Positions 27,524 through 35,497 of a stretch of DNA of 64,000 nucleotides are shown piece by piece. Source of the DNA: CADEFX01 sp050260355 (GTDB lineage: Bacteria > Pseudomonadota > Alphaproteobacteria > Rhizobiales > Hyphomicrobiaceae); contig JBLNBZ010000069.1 in assembly GCA_050260355.1 (NCBI GenBank), positions 1 through 64,000 of the forward strand, in the 5' to 3' direction. The position numbers and the translations under genes are program-made. Under the pieces are notes generated by a model, which ran no database searches, was not told the origin of the DNA, and was given only the letters and a program-made list of their open reading frames with translations. Numbering within the stretch: the stretch's first letter is position 1; each line of letters begins with the position of its first letter.

Positions 27524-28185
27524 AAGAGGCCGGGGAAATCGAAGGGTTCATTCGCGCTCAAACCACAATTATGGCGCTGCCGCTCTCTCCCCAGATCGAG
27601 CTGCATCTCGCCGCAGACGCGCGCGGCATCTTCCAGGCGACGGAAACGTTCTGCGGCGGCAACGGGTGGCCATCCTACTGGGCATTCGCCTGGCCCGGCG
27701 GGCAGGCTCTGGCGAGCTATATCTCGGACAATCCGCATCTGGTCGCCGGCAAGCGCGTGCTCGATCTCGGATCCGGGTCCGGCGTGGGTGCCATTGCAGC
27801 CGGCATGGCCGGTGCCAGCCGCGTTATCGCCGCTGACCCCGATCCAATGGCGGGCGTGGCGATCGCCATCAACGCGGCTCGAAACAAGGTTGACGTCGAA
27901 GTCGTGACGCAGGACGTACTCGGGGCCGCGCCGGACGCCGACATGGTCCTGATCGGCGACCTGGTCTACGAGCCTGAGCTGGCGACGCGGGTGACCCGGC
28001 TGCTCGAGACGACCTATGCCAAAGGGATCGACGTCATCTGGGCCGATCGGACCACGGCTCGGCGCCCGGCGCTGCCATTCGTCTTTCTGTCGGAATACCG
28101 CGCACCGCTGCTGCCGGCCCTCGAGGAAAGCCACTTCGAGTCGGCACGCGTCTGGCGGCTCGGAGGCACAGAGCGCCAAGCATGA
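27520..28185 (+). CDS. Class I SAM-dependent methyltransferase (ETFB-lysine / nicotinamide methyltransferase-like), copy 1
   Basis: The 221-residue protein has the SAM-binding motif VLDLGSGSGVGAIAA and the post-II region DADMVLIGDLVYEP. The WPSYWAFAWPGGQALA segment before it is typical of the PrmA-like group that includes ETFB lysine methyltransferases. I start at the GTG at 27520, which overlaps the EVE stop, because the downstream paralogue aligns from FILDNTCL, leaving the stretch GFIRAQTTI as the matching N-terminus. It is followed by a paralogue with a 4-bp ATGA overlap. The target protein or metabolite is unknown. Confidence 0.82.
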   Translation: MKEAGEIEGFIRAQTTIMALPLSPQIELHLAADARGIFQATETFCGGNGWPSYWAFAWPGGQALASYISDNPHLVAGKRVLDLGSGSGVGAIAAGMAGASRVIAADPDPMAGVAIAINAARNKVDVEVVTQDVLGAAPDADMVLIGDLVYEPELATRVTRLLETTYAKGIDVIWADRTTARRPALPFVFLSEYRAPLLPALEESHFESARVWRLGGTERQA

Positions 28186-28847
28186 CCCAGGATACGCATT
28201 GGCGGAGCTTCATTCTCGACAATACGTGTCTGCTGGCCCCGCCGCTGGTGCCGGAAATCAAGCTCCACCTCGCCGAAGAGTCGCTGCCGATCTGGCGGAA
28301 GACCGAGGAGGAGCTCGGCGAGATGAACGTGGCGCCGCCCTATTGGGCGTTCGCCTGGGCCGGCGGCCAGGCGCTGGCGCGCCACGTACTCGACAATCGC
28401 GAGCTTGTTGCGGGCAAGCGCGTGCTCGACCTCGGCAGCGGCTCGGGGTTGTCAGCCATTGCGGCCATGCTGGCCGGCGCCGCTTCCGCCCTGGCATCGG
28501 ACATCGACGCAATTGCGCTGTCGGCCATCGCATTGAATTGCGAGGCGAACGGGGTGACGGTCGAGGTGACGGATCGCGACCTGCTCGGCGGCTCTCTGGA
28601 AGCCTTCGACGTCGTTCTGGCCGGAGACCTGTTTTACGAGCGCGATCTTGCCGCACGGACGCTCGCGTTCCTCGACGCAGCGGTGGCCGGTGGGGCGCAC
28701 GTGCTGGTCGGCGACCCGCGACGCAACTACTTTCCGGTGGACCGCTTTGCCATGGCGGCGGAGTACCGCGTGCCGGTGACGCGCGAGCTCGAGGACGCGG
28801 AGATCAAGCGCTCCGCGGTGTGGCGCCTCTTGCGGCCGTCCCCTTAG
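28182..28847 (+). CDS. Class I SAM-dependent methyltransferase (ETFB-lysine-methyltransferase-like), copy 2
   Basis: This 221-residue protein is a paralogue of the preceding one: it shares PYWAFAWAGGQALARH, VLDLGSGSGLSAIAA and the GDLFYERDLA motif. The acidic GDL[VF]YE motif follows the pattern of the protein-lysine methyltransferases of electron transfer flavoprotein beta. The sequences differ enough outside the motifs to suggest an old duplication with different targets. It overlaps copy 1 by 4 bp (ATGA) and ends 4 bp inside the convergent DUF1203 gene. Confidence 0.82.
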   Translation: MTQDTHWRSFILDNTCLLAPPLVPEIKLHLAEESLPIWRKTEEELGEMNVAPPYWAFAWAGGQALARHVLDNRELVAGKRVLDLGSGSGLSAIAAMLAGAASALASDIDAIALSAIALNCEANGVTVEVTDRDLLGGSLEAFDVVLAGDLFYERDLAARTLAFLDAAVAGGAHVLVGDPRRNYFPVDRFAMAAEYRVPVTRELEDAEIKRSAVWRLLRPSP

Positions 28848-29311
28848 CTGCGGTCGATCCTGCACTGATAGCAGTTGTTGCTGGCGGAGCGCACATGGAT
28901 GTAGCTGATGCGCGCGTCGCGGAACATGTCGGCTGCCGCATCCGGAATGGCCACAGTCGGGACGATGCGACCGGAGCCATAGACGATGCGATGGCCGGCG
29001 CTGTAGCCGCGGATCAGATACTGCGGCGATGCGAGCATCGGCGGAACCGTCTCGCTCGCCTGATAGCGCGCGCAGGCATCGGCATGCAGGAAGATCGGGC
29101 CGATCTCGGCATAGGGTTGCGGCTCGGGAAACGGGCGATGCGCCAGGATCAGATAGGGTTGACCGGCCTTCACGTGCTCGAGGCAGTGCCGGCAGGGGAT
29201 GCCGTTGCCGTCGGAGATTTGGCGCTCGGACGTCTGGCCGTTTGCATCAGCCTCGCCATTTTGCAAGGCCCGAACGATCGAGGTCTCGAGTGCGACGAAG
29301 CGGATCGACAT
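28844..29311 (-). CDS. DUF1203 domain-containing protein
   Basis: The 155-residue protein fits the DUF1203 pattern: PCRHCLEHVKAGQPYLILAHRPF, GPIFLHADACARY and the closing ISYIHVRSASNNCYQCRIDR. The spaced Cys residues and HADAC could bind a metal. ATG 29311 has AAAGGAG upstream. Function unknown; relatives are small cytosolic proteins. The 3' end overlaps the convergent methyltransferase gene by 4 bp. Confidence 0.75.
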   Translation of the reverse strand: MSIRFVALETSIVRALQNGEADANGQTSERQISDGNGIPCRHCLEHVKAGQPYLILAHRPFPEPQPYAEIGPIFLHADACARYQASETVPPMLASPQYLIRGYSAGHRIVYGSGRIVPTVAIPDAAADMFRDARISYIHVRSASNNCYQCRIDRS

Positions 29312-29412
29312 GGGCGCTCCTTTGGGCGAGGTTGCCACGACTGCCGCGTCTCTAGCGGCGTCGCGGTCGCATCGCGACCCGAAACATGTGCCTTGCCATT
29401 CGGAGAAGATGC

Positions 29413-29829
29413 ATGCAGTTCGCCGGCATGAACTATTGGGCGATCGTCATCGCCGCAATCGCGGGATTTGTGTTCGGAGCGGCCTGGTACAGCGTCCTGG
29501 GAAAACCATGGCTGGAAGCGGTTGGCAGAACGGAGCAGGAGATCAAGGCCTCGGGCCCGTCGCCACGCTTGTTTGCGGTCGCCTTCGTGGCGCTGCTCGT
29601 CATGGCGTGGGTTCTGGCGGGCACGATCGGTCACCTTGGACCCGGCCAGGTGACGCTCAAGAACGGTGTGATCACCGGTGGCTTTATTTGGCTTGGCTTT
29701 GTGGTGACGACGCTGGTCGTCAACCACGGATTTCAGGACGCCAGGCCCATGCTGACCGTTATCGATGGTGCGCACTGGCTGTGCGTGCTGTTGCTACAGG
29801 GCGCCATCATTGGCGCGATCGGCGTGTGA
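29413..29829 (+). CDS. DUF1761 family membrane protein
   Basis: The 138-residue protein has four predicted membrane helices, starting with NYWAIVIAAIAGFVFGAAWY, the signature opening of DUF1761, followed by LFAVAFVALLVMAW, GFIWLGFVVTTLVVNHGF and the C-terminal helix. ATG 29413 has GGAG five bases upstream; an in-frame ATG at 29386 has none. Function unknown. Confidence 0.78.
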   Translation: MQFAGMNYWAIVIAAIAGFVFGAAWYSVLGKPWLEAVGRTEQEIKASGPSPRLFAVAFVALLVMAWVLAGTIGHLGPGQVTLKNGVITGGFIWLGFVVTTLVVNHGFQDARPMLTVIDGAHWLCVLLLQGAIIGAIGV

Positions 29830-29880
29830 CGCCCGGCTGACGTCATTTCAGTCGCGTCCGTCTTCTTCTCGGCCCTTTCC

Positions 29881-29912
29881 GAGCGGTGTTCCCGCACGGA
29901 ACAGCGCCGCTC
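29881..29912. terminator. Stem-loop between convergent DUF1761 and UxaA genes
   Basis: GAGCGG at 29881 pairs with CCGCTC ending at 29912, and inside it TGTTCC pairs with GGAACA around a CGCAC loop, leaving a three-base bulge. It lies in the 223-bp gap between convergent genes. No T-run is present on either side. A bidirectional terminator is likely by position. Confidence 0.4.
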
Positions 29913-30052
29913 GTCCGCCTGGTTAACAACTCGCCTCCTTATGGCCAACGCTCGGATCGTGGCGCATATCGGAGCCGTAACCACCCGGCGGCTGTCATCA
30001 GGCGGCCGGGCTGCGGCATGAAGCCTTCAGCGAGCGGTACTCGCCACTCGCC

Positions 30053-31588
30053 TCACATCGTCGCGCCGATCTGCCACGGCACATACTCCGCATCGCCGTA
30101 GCCGAGCAGCTCGGACTTCGATCTCTCCCCGGAGGCAACGCGCAGCATGGTGTCGAAGATCTCTTGCGCCTTGGTCTCGATGCTGACGCCGTCGAGGATG
30201 TCGCCGCAGTTGATGTCCATGTCGTCGATCATGCGGCGATAGACGTCGGAGTTGGTGGCAAGCTTGATCGATGGCGTCGGCTTGCAGCCGTAGGCCGATC
30301 CGCGTCCGGTGGTGAAGCACAGGATGTTGCAGCCGCCGGCCACCTGGCCAGTCGCCGCCACAGGATCGTAGCCGGGCGTATCCATATAGACGAAGCCCTT
30401 GGCTTTGATCGGCTCGGCATAATGATAGACGGCATTGAGCGTCGTCGAGCCGCCCTTGGCGGCGGCGCCCAGCGACTTCTCGAGGATGGTGGTGAGCCCG
30501 CCCGCCTTGTTCCCGGGCGACGGGTTGTTGTCCATGCTCATCCGGTTGCGCGAGGTGTAGTCCTCCCACCACTTGATGATGGCGACCAGCTTCACGCCGA
30601 CCTCGCGGGTCGCAGCGCGACGCGTGAGCAGGTGCTCGGCCCCGTAAATCTCAGGCGTCTCTGCCAGTACAGCCGTGCCTCCGTGCCGCACGAGCATGTC
30701 GGCGGCGACACCTAGGGCGACATTGGCCGTAATGCCGGAATAGCCGTCCGAGCCGCCGCACTGCAGGGCCAACATGAGCTCGGATGCCGGTATCGTCTCA
30801 CGACGCGCCTTGGCGGCGATCGGCAGCATGTTGCGAATGGCGTCGACGCCGGCGGCGATGGTCTTCTTGGTCCCGCCGGTATCCTGGATCGTCAATGTGC
30901 GGAACGTGTCGCTCTCCACCAGGCCGTAAGCATCTTTCATGCGGGCGATCTGGAATCCTTCGCAGCCGAGTCCGACGACCAGAACACCGGCCATGTTCGG
31001 GTTGGTCGCATACCCCCATGTCGTGCGTTTCAAGACCTCGAATGTCTCGCCGTCGCTGTCGATGCCGCAGCCGGTCGAGTGCACGAGCGGGATGACGCCG
31101 TCGACGTTCGGATAGTCCTTGAGCAGGCCAGAGCGGTTGACCTCCTCGGCGATGAACCTCGCGACCGTCGCCGAGCAGTTCACGCTGGTGATGACGCCGA
31201 TGTAATTGCGCGTGCCAGCGGCCCCATTGGCGCGGCGGAAGCCCTGGAATGTTGCCTGCTCCTCGACAGGGAGGATCTTCTCCTGACGCGCATCCTGGGC
31301 GAACGCGTAATCGCGCTCGAAGCTGGCAAAGCCGCAGTTGTGCGTGTGCACATGCGAGCCCGGCGCAATATCCTCGGTCGCGAAGCCGATCACCTGGCCG
31401 AACTTGAGCACCGGCTCGCCCTTGGCGATGGGCCGGATCGCCATCTTATGACCACGCGGGATCCGTCCCACTGCGGCGATGTCCTGCGCCTTGACGCCGG
31501 CGGGGATCGAGTCCACCGCGACGATGACGTTGTCCTTGGCGTTGAGCCTGAGGCTGCGCGGCTGAGCTTGGCTTGCGCTTTGCGACAT
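30053..31588 (-). CDS. UxaA-family dehydratase (altronate / galactarate dehydratase)
   Basis: The 511-residue protein has an N-terminal SAF domain (about 13-90, with PRGHKMAIRPIAKGEPV) and the UxaA core: GTRNYIGVITSVNCSATVA, HSTGCG, GLGCEGFQI and CGGSDGYSG. Enzymes of the family dehydrate altronate, galactarate or related sugar acids with iron. With a uronate dehydrogenase gene 2.1 kb away, galactarate is the more likely substrate, but the sequence alone does not separate GarD from UxaA. ATG 31588 is preferred; the upstream extension to 31681 is not family-like. Confidence 0.8.
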   Translation of the reverse strand: MSQSASQAQPRSLRLNAKDNVIVAVDSIPAGVKAQDIAAVGRIPRGHKMAIRPIAKGEPVLKFGQVIGFATEDIAPGSHVHTHNCGFASFERDYAFAQDARQEKILPVEEQATFQGFRRANGAAGTRNYIGVITSVNCSATVARFIAEEVNRSGLLKDYPNVDGVIPLVHSTGCGIDSDGETFEVLKRTTWGYATNPNMAGVLVVGLGCEGFQIARMKDAYGLVESDTFRTLTIQDTGGTKKTIAAGVDAIRNMLPIAAKARRETIPASELMLALQCGGSDGYSGITANVALGVAADMLVRHGGTAVLAETPEIYGAEHLLTRRAATREVGVKLVAIIKWWEDYTSRNRMSMDNNPSPGNKAGGLTTILEKSLGAAAKGGSTTLNAVYHYAEPIKAKGFVYMDTPGYDPVAATGQVAGGCNILCFTTGRGSAYGCKPTPSIKLATNSDVYRRMIDDMDINCGDILDGVSIETKAQEIFDTMLRVASGERSKSELLGYGDAEYVPWQIGATM

Positions 31589-31699
31589 GGAATGCTCACC
31601 GGTGTCGTTGCTGGACGGCGTGGCCGGGTCGGGCCGATGACAAACATACCGAATGCGGTGACCGGCGGCCATGGCCGGCACAACTCAGGGAGACGTACA

Positions 31700-32473
31700 A
31701 TGGATTTGGGCCTCAATGGCAAGCGCGTTCTGATCACCGGCGGCTCGAAGGGGATCGGTGCATCCCTCGGCGAGGCGTTCGCGGCCGAGGGTGCCAACGT
31801 CATCCTCGTCTCGCGCACGGCCGACGTTCTCAAGAAGACCGCCGAGCAGATCAGGTCGCGGCACCAGGTCTCGGTCGAGACGCATGTCGCCGATCTGTCG
31901 GCGAGCCCTGCGCGCGAGGAGACCATGGGGCGGTTCTCCGACATCGACGTCCTCGTCAACAACGCCGGCGCGATCCCCGGGGGCAGCCTGCTCGATTTCA
32001 CCATGGAGCGCTGGCAGGAGGTGTGGAATCTGAAGGTCATGGGCTACGTGCACATGACGCAGCTTGCCCTCAAGGCGATGCAGCCGCGCAAGGCTGGCAC
32101 GATCGTCAACATCGTCGGCATGGCCGGTCCGGCGCCGACCTGGGATTACATCTGCGGCTCGACCGGGAACGCCGCCCTCAACGCATTCACAAAGGCCGTA
32201 GGCTCGCGCTCCGTCGACTGGGGCATTCGCGTCTTCGGCATCAATCCGGCGGCAACCCGCACCGAGCGCATCATGACGTTGTCGCGCCAGCGGGCCCTGA
32301 CCCGCTTCGGCGACGAGTCGCGGTGGGAGGAGACGCTGACCAATCTGCCGTTCGGCCGCTTGAAAGAGCCGGAAGAGGTAGCGGCGCTTGCCGTGATGCT
32401 GTGCGCGCCGCAGGTTGAGTACCTGTCGGGCACCATGATCGACATGGACGGCGGCGGCATGTTCCGGCGCTAG
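31700..32473 (+). CDS. SDR-fold protein lacking the usual catalytic residues
   Basis: The 257-residue protein has the SDR nucleotide motif TGGSKGIG at 13-20, NNAG at 87-90 and the C-terminal GTMIDMDGG. However, the stretch that should hold the catalytic YxxxK reads YICGSTGNAALNAF, giving Gly153 and Asn157 where Tyr and Lys are expected. The usual NISS serine region is NIVG (139-140). Either it uses a different mechanism or it is not a dehydrogenase. ATG 31700 lies a few bases after AGGGAG. It is divergent from the UxaA gene (111-bp spacer) and convergent with the M20 gene. Confidence 0.8.
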   Translation: MDLGLNGKRVLITGGSKGIGASLGEAFAAEGANVILVSRTADVLKKTAEQIRSRHQVSVETHVADLSASPAREETMGRFSDIDVLVNNAGAIPGGSLLDFTMERWQEVWNLKVMGYVHMTQLALKAMQPRKAGTIVNIVGMAGPAPTWDYICGSTGNAALNAFTKAVGSRSVDWGIRVFGINPAATRTERIMTLSRQRALTRFGDESRWEETLTNLPFGRLKEPEEVAALAVMLCAPQVEYLSGTMIDMDGGGMFRR

Positions 32474-32482
32474 GCAGCTCCT

Positions 32483-33712
32483 TCACCGAGCGCTCGCCAG
32501 CAAGCGTGCCACCGCATCCGTAAATGCCTGTGCGCCAAGGGCGATGTCCTCGTCCGACGTGTTCTCGGTCCAGTGGTGGCTGATGCCGCCGATCGAGGGA
32601 ACGAACAGCATTCCGGCCGGCATGTGCTTGGCGAAGACTTGCGCGTCATGCCCGGCCCCGCTTGGCATGCGCACATGCTTGTCCGGCGCGCGGGCTTGAG
32701 CCGCGGCCTCGAGGGCCGCTTGGAAGGGCTCCGCCATCATCGCGGGAATGCTCTTGCGCAGGGCTTCGACCTTCACGCGGCACGGGCCTTTGGCGTCGGC
32801 GCGGGACGCCATCTCGAACAGGGCATGCTCGAGCCGATCCAGGACCGCGGTCTCTGCATCCCGGATCTGGAACAGCATCTCCGCTCTCCCCGGAATGATG
32901 CTCTGTGCGCCGGGGTCGAGCACGATGCGGCCGGTGGTCCAGACGGTGCGGTCTCCGGCGATCGTGGGAAAGTGATTGTCAATGTCGACCACGAAACGTG
33001 CCAGCGCCAGTCCGGCATCCTTGCGGATCGCCATGCGGGTCGTGCCGGCGTGGTTCTGCACGCCCTCGAAGGTGACGCGGAACTGTCGAATGCCGACAAT
33101 GCTCGTGACGATGCCGAGCTTGAGATTGCTCGCTTCCAGCCAGTCACCTTGCTCAATGTGAGCTTCGAGATAGCCGAGGTACCGTCCGGGATCGACGACG
33201 ATGCGCTGCTGTCCAGCAAGTCCTGCGGCGTTCAGCGCGTCGCGCATCCGCCTGCCGCTGGTCCGGTCCACCGCCTGATCGATGTCGGCTTCGGTCAGCT
33301 CGCCGCAGGCCGACCGGCTGCCCATGAAGAAGCCGAAATGCCCCTCCTCGTCGCACCAGGCGCCGACATCGACGCCGCATTGCGCAAACGCGGGATCCGC
33401 CTTGATGGCGCGCGCAGCCTCGAGCGCATAGACGACGCCGAGAGGCCCATCGAGCCACCCGGCATGGTTCTGGCTCTCGAGGTGTGAGCCGGCGAGGATC
33501 TTTGGCCCCGGCGCGCGGGAGAACCCGAGCACATTGCCGATGCCGTCGATACGGGCGTCGTGCCCCAGTGCATCGAGCTCGCCTTTCAGCCAGTGCAGTG
33601 TTGCAACGTGCTCGGGCGACAGCGACGGCCGGTGCACGCCCGTCTTGTATCGGCCGATGCCGGCCAGATGGCGCAGGTTGGCCAGCACGCGCTCGGGATT
33701 GGCGCTCGGCAT
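32483..33712 (-). CDS. Zn-dependent hydrolase, M20 family (allantoate / N-carbamoyl-amino-acid amidohydrolase type)
   Basis: The 409-residue protein resembles AllC/HyuC. It has His77 in AGSHLESQNHAG, Asp88 in LDGPLGV, the DEEG pair near 121-123, HIEQG, and the GAGHDAQVFA and TENTSDEDI segments that supply ligands in the family. It hydrolyses an N-carbamoyl or ureido amide bond. The usual HLDT/HLDS metal motif is HLES here, a conservative change. It is 6 bp downstream of the uronate dehydrogenase gene, so it is probably in the same transcript, although the chemistry does not obviously belong to uronate catabolism. Confidence 0.82.
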   Translation of the reverse strand: MPSANPERVLANLRHLAGIGRYKTGVHRPSLSPEHVATLHWLKGELDALGHDARIDGIGNVLGFSRAPGPKILAGSHLESQNHAGWLDGPLGVVYALEAARAIKADPAFAQCGVDVGAWCDEEGHFGFFMGSRSACGELTEADIDQAVDRTSGRRMRDALNAAGLAGQQRIVVDPGRYLGYLEAHIEQGDWLEASNLKLGIVTSIVGIRQFRVTFEGVQNHAGTTRMAIRKDAGLALARFVVDIDNHFPTIAGDRTVWTTGRIVLDPGAQSIIPGRAEMLFQIRDAETAVLDRLEHALFEMASRADAKGPCRVKVEALRKSIPAMMAEPFQAALEAAAQARAPDKHVRMPSGAGHDAQVFAKHMPAGMLFVPSIGGISHHWTENTSDEDIALGAQAFTDAVARLLASAR

Positions 33713-33718
33713 GTCGGC

Positions 33719-34537
33719 TTACCCCTCCTGCTTCATCTTGGCGAAGTCGGCCGAATACTCGGACGAGCAAAACGAGCCGCCCTGGTAGAAATCTCCCACC
33801 TCGTCCTTCGCCAGCTTGGCTTGCGCTGCCTGAGCCTCGTCCCGGTAGTCCTCGGCTCGGCCCTCCGGCCTGTAGCCGAGCTCTGCGGCACGGCTGTTGT
33901 CGTACCAGGAGCGGGCGTTGTCGGAGACGCCGTACATCACCTCGTAGACGATCCCGGGCCGCTCGAGGCCGATGCGGATGAGCTTAACGAGATCCTCGGG
34001 GCTGATCCAGATCGACAGCCGGCGCACGTCGATTGGCTTGTCGTTGACATTGCCGATGCGCAGGCTGACGACGCCGATGCCGTGCTTGTAGGCGTAGAGC
34101 GCGCCGAGCCCTTCGCCGAACAGCTTGCTCACGCCATAGCGGCTGTCAGGGCGTGGCACCACGGCCGTCGGGATCGTGGTGGATCGAGGATAGAAGCCCA
34201 CGGCGTGGTTCGACGAGGCGAAGACGATGCGCTTGACGCCGCCCTTGCGCGCCGCCTCGAACAGATTGTAGCAGCCGATGATGTTGGCGCTGAGGATCGT
34301 CTCCCACGGGCCTTCGACGGAATGTCCGCCGAGATGCACGACGCCGTCGACGCCCTGGCACGCAGCCTCGATCTCGTGCGGCTTGGTCAAATCCGCCTGG
34401 ATGAAGCGTTCATCCGGCTCGAGGTCGGGCGGTGCCTTCAGATCGGAGAGAACGAGCTCGGGGTAGACCGGCTTGAGCAGCTTGCGCAGGTACGTGCCGA
34501 TACCACCGGCCGCTCCGGTGACGAGAATGCGCTTCAT
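33719..34537 (-). CDS. udh: Uronate dehydrogenase (NAD-dependent epimerase/dehydratase family)
   Basis: The 272-residue protein has the Rossmann motif TGAAGGIG at 7-14, the VVHLGGHSVEGPW and FASSNHAVGFYP stretches and the catalytic Tyr134-Lys138 in RYGVSK. These match bacterial uronate dehydrogenase, which oxidises D-galacturonate or D-glucuronate to the aldarate lactone with NAD. It is the first gene of a minus-strand pair with the M20 hydrolase. Its product could feed the UxaA/GarD dehydratase. Other NAD-dependent sugar epimerases are possible but less likely, given the close similarity in the central motifs. Confidence 0.82.
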   Translation of the reverse strand: MKRILVTGAAGGIGTYLRKLLKPVYPELVLSDLKAPPDLEPDERFIQADLTKPHEIEAACQGVDGVVHLGGHSVEGPWETILSANIIGCYNLFEAARKGGVKRIVFASSNHAVGFYPRSTTIPTAVVPRPDSRYGVSKLFGEGLGALYAYKHGIGVVSLRIGNVNDKPIDVRRLSIWISPEDLVKLIRIGLERPGIVYEVMYGVSDNARSWYDNSRAAELGYRPEGRAEDYRDEAQAAQAKLAKDEVGDFYQGGSFCSSEYSADFAKMKQEG

Positions 34538-34685
34538 CCTGACGGTCTCCTGTCGAGCCTGACGGCAACGCAGGGAATGTTAGGCGAGCGCGAGGCGGGG
34601 CGCCATGGGTTGCCATGCGCCCCGGCCATCAAGCCATGCGCGGGATTCGTCACGGAACCGGCAATTGCGGCGAACTGAGCCGCTC

Positions 34686-35162
34686 TCAGCAGATGATGTC
34701 GACTTTGCGGAATGCCGAGCGCGGTCCGGGGCGCGCCTCGTGCGTCAGCCGGGGGCGCCTTCGGTTGAGCGCATCCCCCTTGACGACCTCGATCACGAGT
34801 GCGCGGCCCTGCCAATAGACGGCGAGCACGGCCAGCGTCTGCCTTGCCTCATGGAGCAGGGCTCCCGGATCGATGCTCGCCGGTGGTGCAGCGCATTGGT
34901 GGCAGAAGCTGATCGCGATGATGTCGTAGATCTGCCCGCGACGCCCCACCAGACAGCTCAGGACGGAGCCATCGAGATCGATAGAGAACGAGCTCTCGAC
35001 CGGCTCACCCATCCGCAGCTTCGCGCCGATGCGATCCACAGCCAGGTGGAGGAGGCCTCGAAAGGCCGTATCCTTGTCACTGGACCATTGTACGCGATCA
35101 CCGACGACGCGCTGCCATACGGACAGCACGAGACTATACTTGCAGTCCACCACACCACGCAT
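34686..35162 (-). CDS. Hypothetical protein
   Basis: The 158-residue protein begins MRGVVDCKYSLVLSVWQRVVG with GGGGAGGGG as a good ribosome-binding site, which supports ATG 35162. It contains a DUF1488-like length and composition but no motif I can assign. The middle (SFSIDLDGSVLSCLVGRRGQIYDI) and a later VYWQGRALVIEVVKGD look like beta strands, and several Cys occur around FCHQC. The C-terminus is rich in Arg and Pro. It stands alone between divergent and opposed genes. Function unknown. Confidence 0.5.
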   Translation of the reverse strand: MRGVVDCKYSLVLSVWQRVVGDRVQWSSDKDTAFRGLLHLAVDRIGAKLRMGEPVESSFSIDLDGSVLSCLVGRRGQIYDIIAISFCHQCAAPPASIDPGALLHEARQTLAVLAVYWQGRALVIEVVKGDALNRRRPRLTHEARPGPRSAFRKVDIIC

Positions 35163-35497
35163 AAACGCCCCTCCCCGCCGGGACGACGCTTGTTGACGCC
35201 ACAGCCGCAGCCTATCGTGCTTGTCTCGCGCTCCGGCCATCCTTATCCAATACGATCAGGCGGGCGGCACAGAGGCGGGACCGTGGCAAAAGCCGTTCGT
35301 CAGACGACAGCTTTTATGACTAAGACCCCCCGTTCGCCACACAATCGCCACACCATTCCTGGGTCTCGCGGGGTCGTGCGCGCCGGCATGGAGCCGTCGC
35401 GGTGCCGGCCCATGTGGAAGGCGGCGCAATGCGGCTCGCCTTCACCGCTGCGGCGGCCTAATTTGGTGTGAGACCGGCAGTAAGAAAGGAAACGCCC
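35163..35497. promoter_or_regulatory. Divergent spacer with an AT-flanked hairpin upstream of thiolase operon
   Basis: These 335 bp separate the hypothetical gene from the thiolase operon and hold no recognisable gene. A hairpin (AAAAGC / GCTTTT, about 35289-35314, with an inner CGTC/GACG part) is the only marked structure and could be an operator or terminator. AAAGGAAACGCCC before the thiolase ATG is its ribosome-binding site. Confidence 0.35.

Noticed and set aside
31079..31699. N-terminal extension of the SDR frame by 207 codons
   Set aside because: The extension is antisense to the dehydratase gene; the SDR starts with its own ATG and ribosome site at 31700.
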